Shown piece by piece: positions 52,239-59,820 of a stretch of 64,000 nt of DNA. Within the stretch, counting starts at the first letter, position 1; every line of letters starts with the position of its first letter. The DNA comes from Hymenobacter terricola (GTDB lineage: Bacteria > Bacteroidota > Bacteroidia > Cytophagales > Hymenobacteraceae), in the NCBI RefSeq assembly GCF_017921975.2, contig NZ_JAGEMO020000047.1, forward strand, positions 1-64,000, given 5' to 3'. The notes under the pieces are model-generated. The model saw nothing but the letters and a program-made list of their open reading frames with translations. It did no database searches and was not told the DNA's origin. Position numbers and translations under genes: made by a program.

Positions 52239-52943
52239 TCAGGCGGCCGGCTTGGGCGCCTGACCAAGCACCACCCGGCCCGCCAGCCAATACGCCAGCC
52301 AGCCGAAAAACGGCGCCGCCAGCACATCGTAGGAGTAGTGCACGCGCTGCACCAGCACCAGCAGGCCCACGGCCACCATCATCAGGCCCAGCACCCAGCG
52401 CCAGGCGCGGCCCCGGCCGGCCAGCGCCAGCAGCATCATGGTGGCGGTGTGGCCCGAGAAAAACAAGTCGCGCACAATGGGCTGGGTGGTCACCTCAAAA
52501 ATGCGGTCCATCACCGGGTCGTGCAGGATGAGCAGGGTAGTGGGGGGCTCCAGCGGCAGCAGCCACAGCGTGCCCATGCGCAGCAATTGCAGGAAATAAT
52601 AGGCCCAGAAGGCCCGTAGCAGCAGCTGCGGCCGGGGCAGCAGGTAGACCAGCGTGGCCGCGATGGCGCCATAAATCAGCGTGAAGGTGGGCACCGACAC
52701 GTCGTGCACCGGCAGCAGCGCCAGCAGGGGGTCGGCCAGCAGCCGGCCGGGCCGCGCCTGAATGAAGTGGTAAAACCCGGGCACTACCGGCAGCAGGCTC
52801 AGCAGCAATGCCACCACCAGCCCCAGCCGCAGGCGAAAGCCCGGCTGCGCCCAGGCCACGGGCCAGGACTGCGTTTCCGAATGATTTTCCCGTGACCGGC
52901 TGGCAGTTTGGGGGAAGTCAAGAGGTTTGAGGAGTGTGGCCAC
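52239..52943 (-). CDS. PAP2-related phosphatase / sphingomyelin synthase-like membrane protein
   Basis: A 234-residue protein with about six membrane segments. Conserved parts are DLFFSGHTATMMLLALAGRG and VHYSYDVLAAPFFGWL, the His-containing motifs of the PAP2_C (sphingomyelin synthase-like) family, where the two His and the Asp form the catalytic triad. It probably transfers or hydrolyses a phospho-headgroup on a membrane lipid at the inner membrane. The N-terminal 35 residues are cytoplasmic-type. Bacteroidota make sphingolipids, which fits a lipid-modifying role, but the substrate is not shown. It converges on the PID-CTERM gene. Confidence 0.88.
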   Translation of the reverse strand: MATLLKPLDFPQTASRSRENHSETQSWPVAWAQPGFRLRLGLVVALLLSLLPVVPGFYHFIQARPGRLLADPLLALLPVHDVSVPTFTLIYGAIAATLVYLLPRPQLLLRAFWAYYFLQLLRMGTLWLLPLEPPTTLLILHDPVMDRIFEVTTQPIVRDLFFSGHTATMMLLALAGRGRAWRWVLGLMMVAVGLLVLVQRVHYSYDVLAAPFFGWLAYWLAGRVVLGQAPKPAA

Positions 52944-53082
52944 GAGATAGAAGCAATCGGAGAATTAACAAATTATAAAGCACAAAAATACATCAGAGGC
53001 TGAACAGTAGCGCGCTAGTCAGCAACGCTGGCGTAACATTGCTAACCGGCCAAAATGTGCCGCGCCGAAATCATTCGCACCC

Positions 53083-53090
53083 TACTTTTT
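53083..53090 (+). promoter_or_regulatory. -7-like box TACTTTTT before the M20 peptidase gene
   Basis: TACTTTTT resembles TAnnTTTG and lies only 4 nt before the ATG at 53095, implying a nearly leaderless transcript if used. No matching TTG is found. Confidence 0.25.
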
Positions 53091-53094
53091 CTTC

Positions 53095-54408
53095 ATGCGC
53101 AATTATATCCCCGCTTTTTCAACTGGCCTGGCCCTGCTACTGGCCAGCCCGGTCCAGGCCCAAAACGCCGCCCTCGATGCCCGCATCGCCCAACTGGCCA
53201 CCCAGGAAGAAAGCAAGGTCATCGCCTGGCGGCGCGACATTCACGAGCACCCCGAGCTGGGCAACCAGGAAACCCGCACGGCCGGCCTCATCGCCGCGCA
53301 CCTCAAAAAACTGGGCCTGGAGGTGCAGACCGGCGTGGGCCGCACCGGCGTGGTGGGCATTCTGCGCGGCGGCAAGCCCGGCCCCGTGGTGGCCCTGCGC
53401 GCCGATATGGACGGCCTGCCCCTCACCGAAACCAGCGGCCTGCCCTTTGCTTCCAAAGTCACGACCACCTACCTGGGCCAGTCCGTGGGCGTGATGCACG
53501 CCTGCGGCCACGACACCCACGTAGCCATGCTCATGGGCGCTGCCGAGGTGCTGAGTCAGGTGAAAAACGACCTGCCCGGCACCGTGAAGTTTATTTTCCA
53601 ACCCGCCGAGGAAGGCTCGCTGCCCGGTGTGGAAGGCGGCGCCAGGCTCATGGTGAAGGAAGGCGTGCTCGACAAACCCAAGGTGGATGCCGTGTTCGGC
53701 GTGCACATCAACGCCCAAACCGAGGTGGGTAACCTGGCCTACCGCCCCGGCGGCGAAATGGCCTCGTCTGACCGGTTCACCATCAAAGTGCATGGCAAGG
53801 GCTCGCACGGGGCCTACCCCTGGAACAGCGTGGACCCCGTGGTGACGGCCGCCCAGATTATTATGGGCCTGCAAACCATCGTGAGCCGGCAGGTGAAGCT
53901 GATTGACGACGCCGCCGTGGTCACGGTCGGCACCATCAACGGCGGCGTGCGCTACAACGTCATCCCGCCCGATGTGGAGATGTCGGGCACCATCCGGGCC
54001 CTGAACCCGGAGGTGCAGAAGCAAATATGGGCTTCCATCCGCCGCATTGCCACCAACATTGCCGAAAGCGCCGGCGCCACGGCCGACGTCACCATCGACC
54101 CTTACGTGCCCGTGACCACCAACGACCCCGCCCTCACGGCCCGGATGCTGCCCACGCTGCAGGCCGCGGCCGGCCCGGCCCACGTCCGCGAAATCAAGGC
54201 CGTGACCGGCGCCGAAGACTTTTCCTTTTACCAGGAGAAGGTGCCCGGCCTGTTTCTGTTCGTGGGCGGCATGGCCAAAGGCCAGGACCCCGCCACCACG
54301 GCCGACCACCACACGGCCGGTTTTCGCATCGATGAAAGCGGCCTGACGTTGGGCGTAAAAACCCTGGCCACGCTGGCCGCCGACTATCTCAGCGAGAAAC
54401 CCCGTTAG
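53095..54408 (+). CDS. M20 family amidohydrolase / metallopeptidase
   Basis: A 437-residue protein with a signal peptide (residues 1-23, ending VQAQ). The M20D-type features are RRDIHEHPELGNQE (47-60), ALRADMDGLP (100-109), the dinuclear metal site HACGHDTH (Cys137, His139) and QPAEEG with catalytic Glu172 and metal-binding Glu173. A dimerisation domain lies in the middle (GSHGAYPWNSVDPV), and ADHHTAGFRID near the end gives the last ligand. These enzymes hydrolyse N-acyl amino acids such as hippurate or auxin conjugates, or D-aminoacyl amides. The signal peptide places it in the periplasm. It is followed by the M4 protease pseudogene. Confidence 0.93.
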   Translation: MRNYIPAFSTGLALLLASPVQAQNAALDARIAQLATQEESKVIAWRRDIHEHPELGNQETRTAGLIAAHLKKLGLEVQTGVGRTGVVGILRGGKPGPVVALRADMDGLPLTETSGLPFASKVTTTYLGQSVGVMHACGHDTHVAMLMGAAEVLSQVKNDLPGTVKFIFQPAEEGSLPGVEGGARLMVKEGVLDKPKVDAVFGVHINAQTEVGNLAYRPGGEMASSDRFTIKVHGKGSHGAYPWNSVDPVVTAAQIIMGLQTIVSRQVKLIDDAAVVTVGTINGGVRYNVIPPDVEMSGTIRALNPEVQKQIWASIRRIATNIAESAGATADVTIDPYVPVTTNDPALTARMLPTLQAAAGPAHVREIKAVTGAEDFSFYQEKVPGLFLFVGGMAKGQDPATTADHHTAGFRIDESGLTLGVKTLATLAADYLSEKPR

Positions 54409-54582
54409 CAAAAAACGGACCGATTGAGCCGCTCACCTGATGTTCATGTTTAAAGGCGGATTCGAGTTGCGTGAATGCAGTTTATTTTGCCCGTGGTGTG
54501 TGCAATTTGGGTATTTGTAATAAAATTTTCAGCAATAAGTAAGTTTATTCGCATTTAATAAGTATGTTTCATCTTATTAAAT
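54409..54582. other. AT-rich region at the truncated 5' end of the M4 pseudogene
   Basis: These bases hold no coding similarity to the missing M4 signal peptide or first part of the propeptide. The segment 54480-54590 is AT-rich and ends in a perfect palindrome. It is presumably the breakpoint of a deletion or insertion. Confidence 0.5.
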
Positions 54583-54587
54583 GCGAA
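54548..54587. repeat. Perfect 15-bp AT-rich palindrome at pseudogene boundary
   Basis: TTCGCATTTAATAAG (54548-54562) is exactly complementary to CTTATTAAATGCGAA (54573-54587) with a 10-nt loop. Homology to the M4 propeptide begins inside or just after its right arm. Confidence 0.8.
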
Positions 54588-56307
54588 ATTCATAATTGCC
54601 GCCAGGGCAGGCACGATTGAGAGCATCAGCGGCGATTTCGAGAAACTTGTTGATTTCGATACTACGCCTTCCTGAGTGCCTCGGCGGCCCTGAAACGCGC
54701 GCTGGCCCATGTGGGCTGCGGGCGCCACCACATACATGTGGCAGGACCTAGGCGAAGAAGCCGGCCTGAAGCAGGAAACCAACAATTCGGCTGCCACCTA
54801 CTACCCCCAGGGCGAGCTGGTGATTGTGCGCAATGAGCTGGCCACCAAAGGCAGCGCCAAGGACCAGCCGGTGCTGGCCTGGAAATTCGACATCTACGCC
54901 CAGGAGCCGGTGAGCCGCGCCTACATCTACGTGGACGCCAGAACCGGCGAGGTGGTGTTGCAGGACAACATCATCAAGCACGCGGGCGCTACGGGCACCT
55001 TCGCTACGGCCTACAGCGGCACCCGCTTCGTGGCCGACGGCACCACCACGGGCGGCTACTTCCTGCGCGAAACCACGCGCGGCAGTGGCATCCAGACCTA
55101 CAACATGAAGAAGGGCACCCAGTACAACCGGGCCGTCGATTTCATTGATGCCGACAACTACTGGACCGCCGCCGAATACAACAACGCCAACTTCGACAAC
55201 GTAGCCGGCGATGCCCACCTGGGCGCCCAGTGCACCTACGACTACTGGAAAAACGTGCACGCCCGCAACTCCTACGACAACGCCGGGGCCAGCATCAAAA
55301 GCTACGTGCACTACAGCCGCAGCTACGAAAATGCGTTCTGGGACGGCACGCGCATGACCTACAACGCCGGGGCCACCCGCTTCCGCCCGCTGACAGCCAT
55401 GGACGTATGCGGCCACGAAATCGGCCACGCCGTGTGTGAGAATCCGGCCAACCAGACTTATTCCAACGAGTCGGGCGCCATGAACGAAGGCCTCTCCGAC
55501 ATCTGGGGTGCCAGCATCGAGGATTATGCCGTGACCACCCTGGGCGTGACTTCCAGCGGGGCCAAAGTAAAAAGCACCTGGCTGATTGGCGAGGAAATCG
55601 ACAAGCAGCAGGCGGCCTTGCGCTCCATGAGCGCCCCCAAATCGCAGGGCCAGCCCGACTACTACAAGGGCATCAACTGGTACACCGGCACCTCCGACAA
55701 CGGCGGGGTGCACACCAACTCCGGCGTGATTAACTACTGGTACTACCTGATTTCGGTGGGTAAGTCGGGCACCAACGAGAAGGGCGTGGCCTACACCGTG
55801 CCCGGCATTGGCATCAACGCCGCGGCCAAAATCACCTTCCGCATGGAAGACGTGTACATGGTGGCCAGCTCGACTTATGAGCAGGCGCGCACCTACTCCA
55901 TCCAGGCCGCTACCGACCTGTACGGTATGGGTTCGACCCAGGTAACGGCCGTGACCAATGCCTGGAATGCCGTGGGCGTGACCACCGGCGCGGCCCTCGT
56001 TGCCAACACCGGCACCGGCAGCACCAGCAGCCCGGCCGCCAACGCCAGCCTCTCCGGCGCTTTGGCCGATGCCGCCCATGCCCTCAGCCTGTATCCGGTG
56101 CCTGCTACCAACGAACTGCACCCGATGCTGGGCGGCGATGCCGAAATCAGCAGTGTGCGCGTGACCGATGTTCGCGGGGCAGCCGTTGGCACGGCCCGCT
56201 ACAACGGCAACGGCACGCTCGACGTGAGCAGCCTCGCCAAGGGCATGTACCTCATCCGCGTGAGCGACGGGCAGCAAACCTTCCGTCAGCGCTTCGTGAA
56301 AGAATAG
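54583..56307 (+). pseudogene. M4 (thermolysin-family) metalloprotease pseudogene, 5' truncated and frame-shifted
   Basis: The open part (54709-56307, 532 codons) has the M4 catalytic domain (DVCGHEIGHAVCE zinc site; NEGLSDIWGA) and a C-terminal T9SS sorting domain (LSLYPVPATNE to RFVKE). It begins inside the propeptide and lacks a signal peptide. Reading upstream, 54583-54672 still encodes propeptide-like sequence (TIESISGDFEKLVDFDTTPS), then hits TGA at 54673. The next frame gives LSASAALKRALAHVG (54672-54716), and the original frame resumes at GATTYMWQD after about 7 extra bases (TGCGGGC). So a 1-nt loss and a 7-nt gain compensate each other, and the signal region is missing beyond 54583. 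A live secreted protease is unlikely; a sequencing error could explain one lesion but not the missing 5' end. Confidence 0.85.
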
Positions 56308-56337
56308 GTGCTCTTTTTTGGGCTAATTACGAACCGC

Positions 56338-57075
56338 TTATTTGATGGAATAATCCAGCTTTAGCATGAGCGTGGCAAAGCCGTCGTTGTTGAGGGAAGC
56401 CCCGCCGAGGCGCACGTTGATGTCGTCGAGCTGGTCGGTGGTGGTGAAGTAGTAATTGCCTTCGAGGTTGGCGCGCAGCTGGTCGGTGAGGCGCACGGCG
56501 AAGCCGAGGCCCACCGGCGCAACGCCGGCCATGGCCGGGTAGTCGTTGCGTTCCGGGGCCAGGAAGGAGGTGTTGGAGTTGGCCCGTGCCGTGCCGATGT
56601 AGGCTTGTGGGTCGTAGAGCAGCAGGCCGGCCCCGCCCTGCACGTACACCTGAAAGATGGGTGCTTCCGCCGTCGAGGCCGCGAATATGGACTCATCGGG
56701 CAGCAAATCGAACCGCAGGAAAACCGTGCCCATGCCGTTGGTGCTGGTGAAGGCCAGGCCGCGCTCCGGGGCTTTGTCGTGGGCGCCCATCTTGAAGTAA
56801 GAAAACTCGCTGCCCAGGTGCAGGTGCGCGGTGAGGCGGTAGAGCACGCCCAGGCTAATGGCGGGCCCCAGAAAATCGTTGCCGGGGCTACGGCCCAGGT
56901 CGCCGTCGTAAAAGGCCGTGCCGCCGCCCAGCGTGACGTGCAGCGGCCCTTGGTAGAAGGGCCGCCCCTTGTGATTGTAGTGGCGCACCTGGTAGTGATA
57001 CTGGGCCATGGCCGCGTGGCCGCTGAAAAGGCTGGCCGCCACCAACACGCCAAAAATCATTGCGCGAATCCGCAT
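56338..57075 (-). CDS. Outer-membrane beta-barrel protein
   Basis: The start at 57075 (MRIRAMIFGVLVAASLFSGH) gives a good signal peptide (ending AMAQ) and 245 residues; the frame extends to 57126. The mature protein starts with a basic Tyr/His-rich segment, then LHVTLGGGTAFYDGDLG, a typical start of small Bacteroidota outer-membrane barrels. Alternating hydrophobic strands follow (LGVLYRLTAHLHLGSEFSYF; VYVQGGAGLLLYDPQ; GLGFAVRLTDQLRANLEGNY), ending in a strand LMLKLDYSIK. Function unknown. It converges on the M4 pseudogene (30-bp gap) and is followed upstream by a co-directional TPR protein. Confidence 0.87.
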   Translation of the reverse strand: MRIRAMIFGVLVAASLFSGHAAMAQYHYQVRHYNHKGRPFYQGPLHVTLGGGTAFYDGDLGRSPGNDFLGPAISLGVLYRLTAHLHLGSEFSYFKMGAHDKAPERGLAFTSTNGMGTVFLRFDLLPDESIFAASTAEAPIFQVYVQGGAGLLLYDPQAYIGTARANSNTSFLAPERNDYPAMAGVAPVGLGFAVRLTDQLRANLEGNYYFTTTDQLDDINVRLGGASLNNDGFATLMLKLDYSIK

Positions 57076-57155
57076 ACTATTCAAATGAAGGTGAGGAAAA
57101 CCGCCCATACGGCGAGTAACGACCAAACGGCTGAAATCCGTCTGTGGCCCCGGCT

Positions 57156-57926
57156 TTATTTGAAGGTGCCCTGGGGGTCGGGCAGCTTGGCCAGCAGGTC
57201 GGTGATGAGGTCGAAATCGAGGCTGGTGACGCTCAGGCTCTGGCCTTTGTGCACGGCGGCCCAGGCTTCGGGGTATTTTTCCTGGTAGTAGAGGCCGCGG
57301 GCCAGCTGCTGCCAGGCCACGGCGTTGGTGGGCTCGGCGGCAGTTGCGCGCTGCAGGAGCTCCATGCCGGCGGTGAGGTCTTTTTTCTTCTTGGTTTGGC
57401 CGTAGCGGATGAGGTAGCTGGCGCCCAGGTCGCTCATGAGCAGGGTGCTGCCGGGCGAGAGGGCCAGGCCCTTGGCCAGGAGGCCGATGGCGGCATCGGG
57501 CGAGGGCTGGGAGCTGGCGATGATGCCCAAGCCGCGATAGGCTTCGGCATTCTGCGGGTTGAGGAGCCAGGCCAGGTTGAAGCGGTAGGTGGCCGTGTCG
57601 GGCTTGTTTTCGCGCAGATAATCGTAGCCTTTGGTGGTGAAAAACGCGCTGGCTTCGTCTTTATTAGTGAAGCTGGCGGCAATGGCTTTGAGCTGGGCCT
57701 CGCCGATAACTTGGGTGGCCTGGGCCGGGGTGAGGCCGCCGAACAGGGGTTGCAGGCGGGCGGGCTTGGCCGGGCCGGCCGCGGTGGTGGCCAGGCTGCC
57801 GTCGGGGTTGGCCACGGTGGTGTGGCCTTTGCGCTGGGCCTGGGCGGGGGCGGCCAGCAACAGGCCCAGCAGCAGCACGGCGGCCAGCGCCTGCGAAACA
57901 GTTTTGAACGAAGCGGAAATCTGCAC
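57156..57926 (-). CDS. Secreted TPR-containing protein
   Basis: A 256-residue protein with a signal peptide (residues 1-30, ending APAQAQ). TPR-type helices run from about 85 to 235 (TYRFNLAWLLNPQNAEAYRGL; AIGLLAKGLALSPGSTLLMSDL; AVAWQQLARGLYYQEKYPEAW). Predicted periplasmic. There is no enzymatic motif, so it likely mediates protein contact. It is co-directional with the barrel gene (80-bp gap to that start) and may be in the same unit; it is divergent from the esterase gene. Confidence 0.87.
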   Translation of the reverse strand: MQISASFKTVSQALAAVLLLGLLLAAPAQAQRKGHTTVANPDGSLATTAAGPAKPARLQPLFGGLTPAQATQVIGEAQLKAIAASFTNKDEASAFFTTKGYDYLRENKPDTATYRFNLAWLLNPQNAEAYRGLGIIASSQPSPDAAIGLLAKGLALSPGSTLLMSDLGASYLIRYGQTKKKKDLTAGMELLQRATAAEPTNAVAWQQLARGLYYQEKYPEAWAAVHKGQSLSVTSLDFDLITDLLAKLPDPQGTFK

Positions 57927-58133
57927 GAAGACGAAAAATAAATAATTGATGAAACCTGACGGCCCTTAAAAACGGCCCGGCGGGGTTTCTGACAAAGATA
58001 AAGCCAATGCCGCCACGGCAGCGGAGCGGCCTTCAGTGAACGGGCCGGCAAACTGAAGTGGGCGGCCGGGCGTACGTGGGCCACCCCGCCGGTTAGCGGT
58101 GGTTCTAAGCTCCACCTCCCTTCTTTCCTCCCC

Positions 58134-59018
58134 ATGCGTCGTTTCCTGTTGTTGACGCCCGTGGCCGTGCTGCTGGCCGTTTTGGTAGTGGTGCTGGCCA
58201 GCGAATATGCGATGGCGCGCCCCAGCTACCGCACCAAAGACGTGGCCTACGTGCCGGCCACCGCCCCCGATTTTGATAAGGAGCGGCACATTCTGGACGT
58301 GTTTTCGCCCAAAAAAGCGGCGCCAAATGGAGTGGGCTACCCGGTGGTGCTGTTTATTCACGGCGGCAGCTGGACGAGCGGGAACAAGAACATCTACACC
58401 TTCATCGGCCGGCGGCTGGCCAGGCAGGGCGTGGTGGCGGTGCTCATCAACTACCGCCTGGCCCCGCCGGTGCACGTGCCCGAGCAGGCCGCCGACTGCG
58501 CCCGCGCCCTGGCCTGGACGGTGAACAACATCAGGCAATACGGCGGCGACCCGCAGCGCGTGTTCGTGATGGGTCATTCGGCCGGGGGCGGCCTGGCGGC
58601 TTTATTGGCCACCGATGATGCCCTGCTGGCCGCCAACGGCCTGCCCCAAAACCCCGTGCGCGGCGCGATAATGGACGACCCCGCCGGGCTCGATATGTAC
58701 AGCTACCTCAAGGAAATGAAGTACGAGGGCGACGCGCAGTACCTCGTGCCCTTCGGCAAAGACCCGGCGGTGTGGAAGGCGGAGTCGGCTATCTACAAGA
58801 TTAAGCCGGGCATGCCGCCGTTCATCTTTTACATCGGCGGGGAAACGTACCCCAGCATCAGCGGCAGCTCGGGGCGGTTTCGGGATAGGCTGAAGGCCAT
58901 TGGGCAGCCCGCGCCTTATACCATTATTCCCGGCCGGCACCACATTCCCATGGTGTTGCAGCTGTATTGGCAGCACAATGTTATTTATAAAGGGCTGCTT
59001 CAACTGGTGGGCGCATAG
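58134..59018 (+). CDS. Alpha/beta hydrolase, secreted or membrane-anchored esterase
   Basis: A 294-residue protein with an N-terminal hydrophobic segment (LLLTPVAVLLAVLVVVLASE, 5-24) acting as signal or anchor. The oxyanion motif HGGSW is at 76-80, the nucleophile elbow GHSAGG at 147-152 (Ser149), and the catalytic His in PGRHHIPMV near the end. This is the BD-FAE / hormone-sensitive-lipase-like esterase type (carboxylester or polysaccharide-ester hydrolysis). Substrate is unknown. It is monocistronic and convergent with ogt. Confidence 0.9.
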   Translation: MRRFLLLTPVAVLLAVLVVVLASEYAMARPSYRTKDVAYVPATAPDFDKERHILDVFSPKKAAPNGVGYPVVLFIHGGSWTSGNKNIYTFIGRRLARQGVVAVLINYRLAPPVHVPEQAADCARALAWTVNNIRQYGGDPQRVFVMGHSAGGGLAALLATDDALLAANGLPQNPVRGAIMDDPAGLDMYSYLKEMKYEGDAQYLVPFGKDPAVWKAESAIYKIKPGMPPFIFYIGGETYPSISGSSGRFRDRLKAIGQPAPYTIIPGRHHIPMVLQLYWQHNVIYKGLLQLVGA

Positions 59019-59065
59019 CAATTGTAAACCCAAGGCTAAGCATTTCTGCATTTAACAGAACGTCC

Positions 59066-59549
59066 TCACCCAAACAGGCCGCCCTGCCGCGTGGACTGCT
59101 CGAATTCCAGCAGCCACTTCTTGCGGTGCATGCCGCCGGCGTAGCCCGTCAGGCTGCCATCGGCCCCGATGACGCGGTGGCACGGCCACACGATGGCCAG
59201 CGGGTTCTGGCCATTGGCCGCGCCCACGGCCCGGACGGACTTGGGGTTGTTCAGCACCCTGGCCACGTCGAGGTAGGACGCCGTGCGGCCATAGCCGATG
59301 CCGGTGAGCGCCTGCCACACCTGCCGCTGGAAATCGGTGCCGAAGGCGGGCGCGTAGGTCAGGGTAAACTCACGCAGCTCGCGGTCAAAATAGGCTTGCA
59401 GCTGGCGGTGCGCTTCCTGCAAACAGGCGGGTACGGCGGCGGCCGGCGTGGCAACTATCATCCAGGAAGCTCACGGCGCTTAGGCCCGCATCGGTGCCAA
59501 TGAGCGCGATGGAACCAAGGGGCGAAGACAGGTAAGCCGTGGCAGTCAC
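59066..59549 (-). pseudogene. ogt: Methylated-DNA--protein-cysteine methyltransferase, apparent frameshift near the N-terminus
   Basis: The body (59066-59461) encodes the complete C-terminal domain: FQRQVWQALTGIGYGRTASY, the acceptor Cys in WPCHRVIGADGSLTGYAGG and the KKWLLEFE end. The open frame starts MIVATPAAAV. Upstream in another frame, from GTG at 59549, the DNA encodes TATAYLSSPLGSIALIGTDA then GLSAVSFLDD, which is the expected N-terminus of this family. The two parts join if one nucleotide is removed around GATGATAGTT (about 59453-59463), giving the usual length of about 161 residues. The enzyme repairs O6-methylguanine by transferring the methyl group to itself. Either the gene is inactivated, it starts at the internal ATG without the N-terminal strand, or the sequence has an error. 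Confidence 0.8.
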
Positions 59550-59553
59550 AGGC

Positions 59554-59561
59554 CAAAAGTA
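59554..59561 (-). promoter_or_regulatory. -7-like box TACTTTTG before the original ogt start
   Basis: On the minus strand TACTTTTG (TAnnTTTG consensus) ends 4 nt before the GTG at 59549. It supports that GTG as the original start, but no TTG lies within 17-23 nt. Confidence 0.35.
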
Positions 59562-59617
59562 CGGGCATAACGGCTGTCGGCCGGGCGTAGCAAACCCACG
59601 TTTTGGATTGGTCTATT

Positions 59618-59772
59618 AGCCGCAAAGCGGCGATACGTTGGTAGTAAAACCCGGTATGCGTTGGATGAGAGCCACAAAGCGGCGGCACTTTCGCTGAGAA
59701 AAGTGCCACCGCTTTGTGGCTCTGGAGCTATTTCCCTCCAATGAACTACCAATGTGTCGCCGCTTTGCGGCT
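59618..59772. repeat. Two-tier 155-bp palindromic element
   Basis: Outer arms 59618-59645 and 59745-59772 (28 nt each, ends AGCCGCAAAGCGGCGA / TCGCCGCTTTGCGGCT) differ from perfect complementarity at two positions, both G-U compatible. Inner arms 59669-59691 and 59700-59722 (GAGCCACAAAGCGGCGGCAC...) pair at 22 of 23 positions. The core GCC(G/A)CAAAGCGGCGG or its complement occurs in all four arms. The element lies between ogt and a glycosidase gene, both on the minus strand, and carries no open reading frame. It resembles a non-autonomous palindromic mobile element or a dispersed structured repeat. Confidence 0.85.
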
Positions 59773-59820
59773 GAAAATGCTGCTCCGCAACTCGGGTTTG
59801 CGAAAGTTCGCGCTACGGTG

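Noticed and set aside
53137..54411. 424-codon frame opposite the M20 peptidase gene
   Set aside because: It is a His/Gly/Ala-rich shadow; the plus-strand gene has a full metal site and signal peptide.
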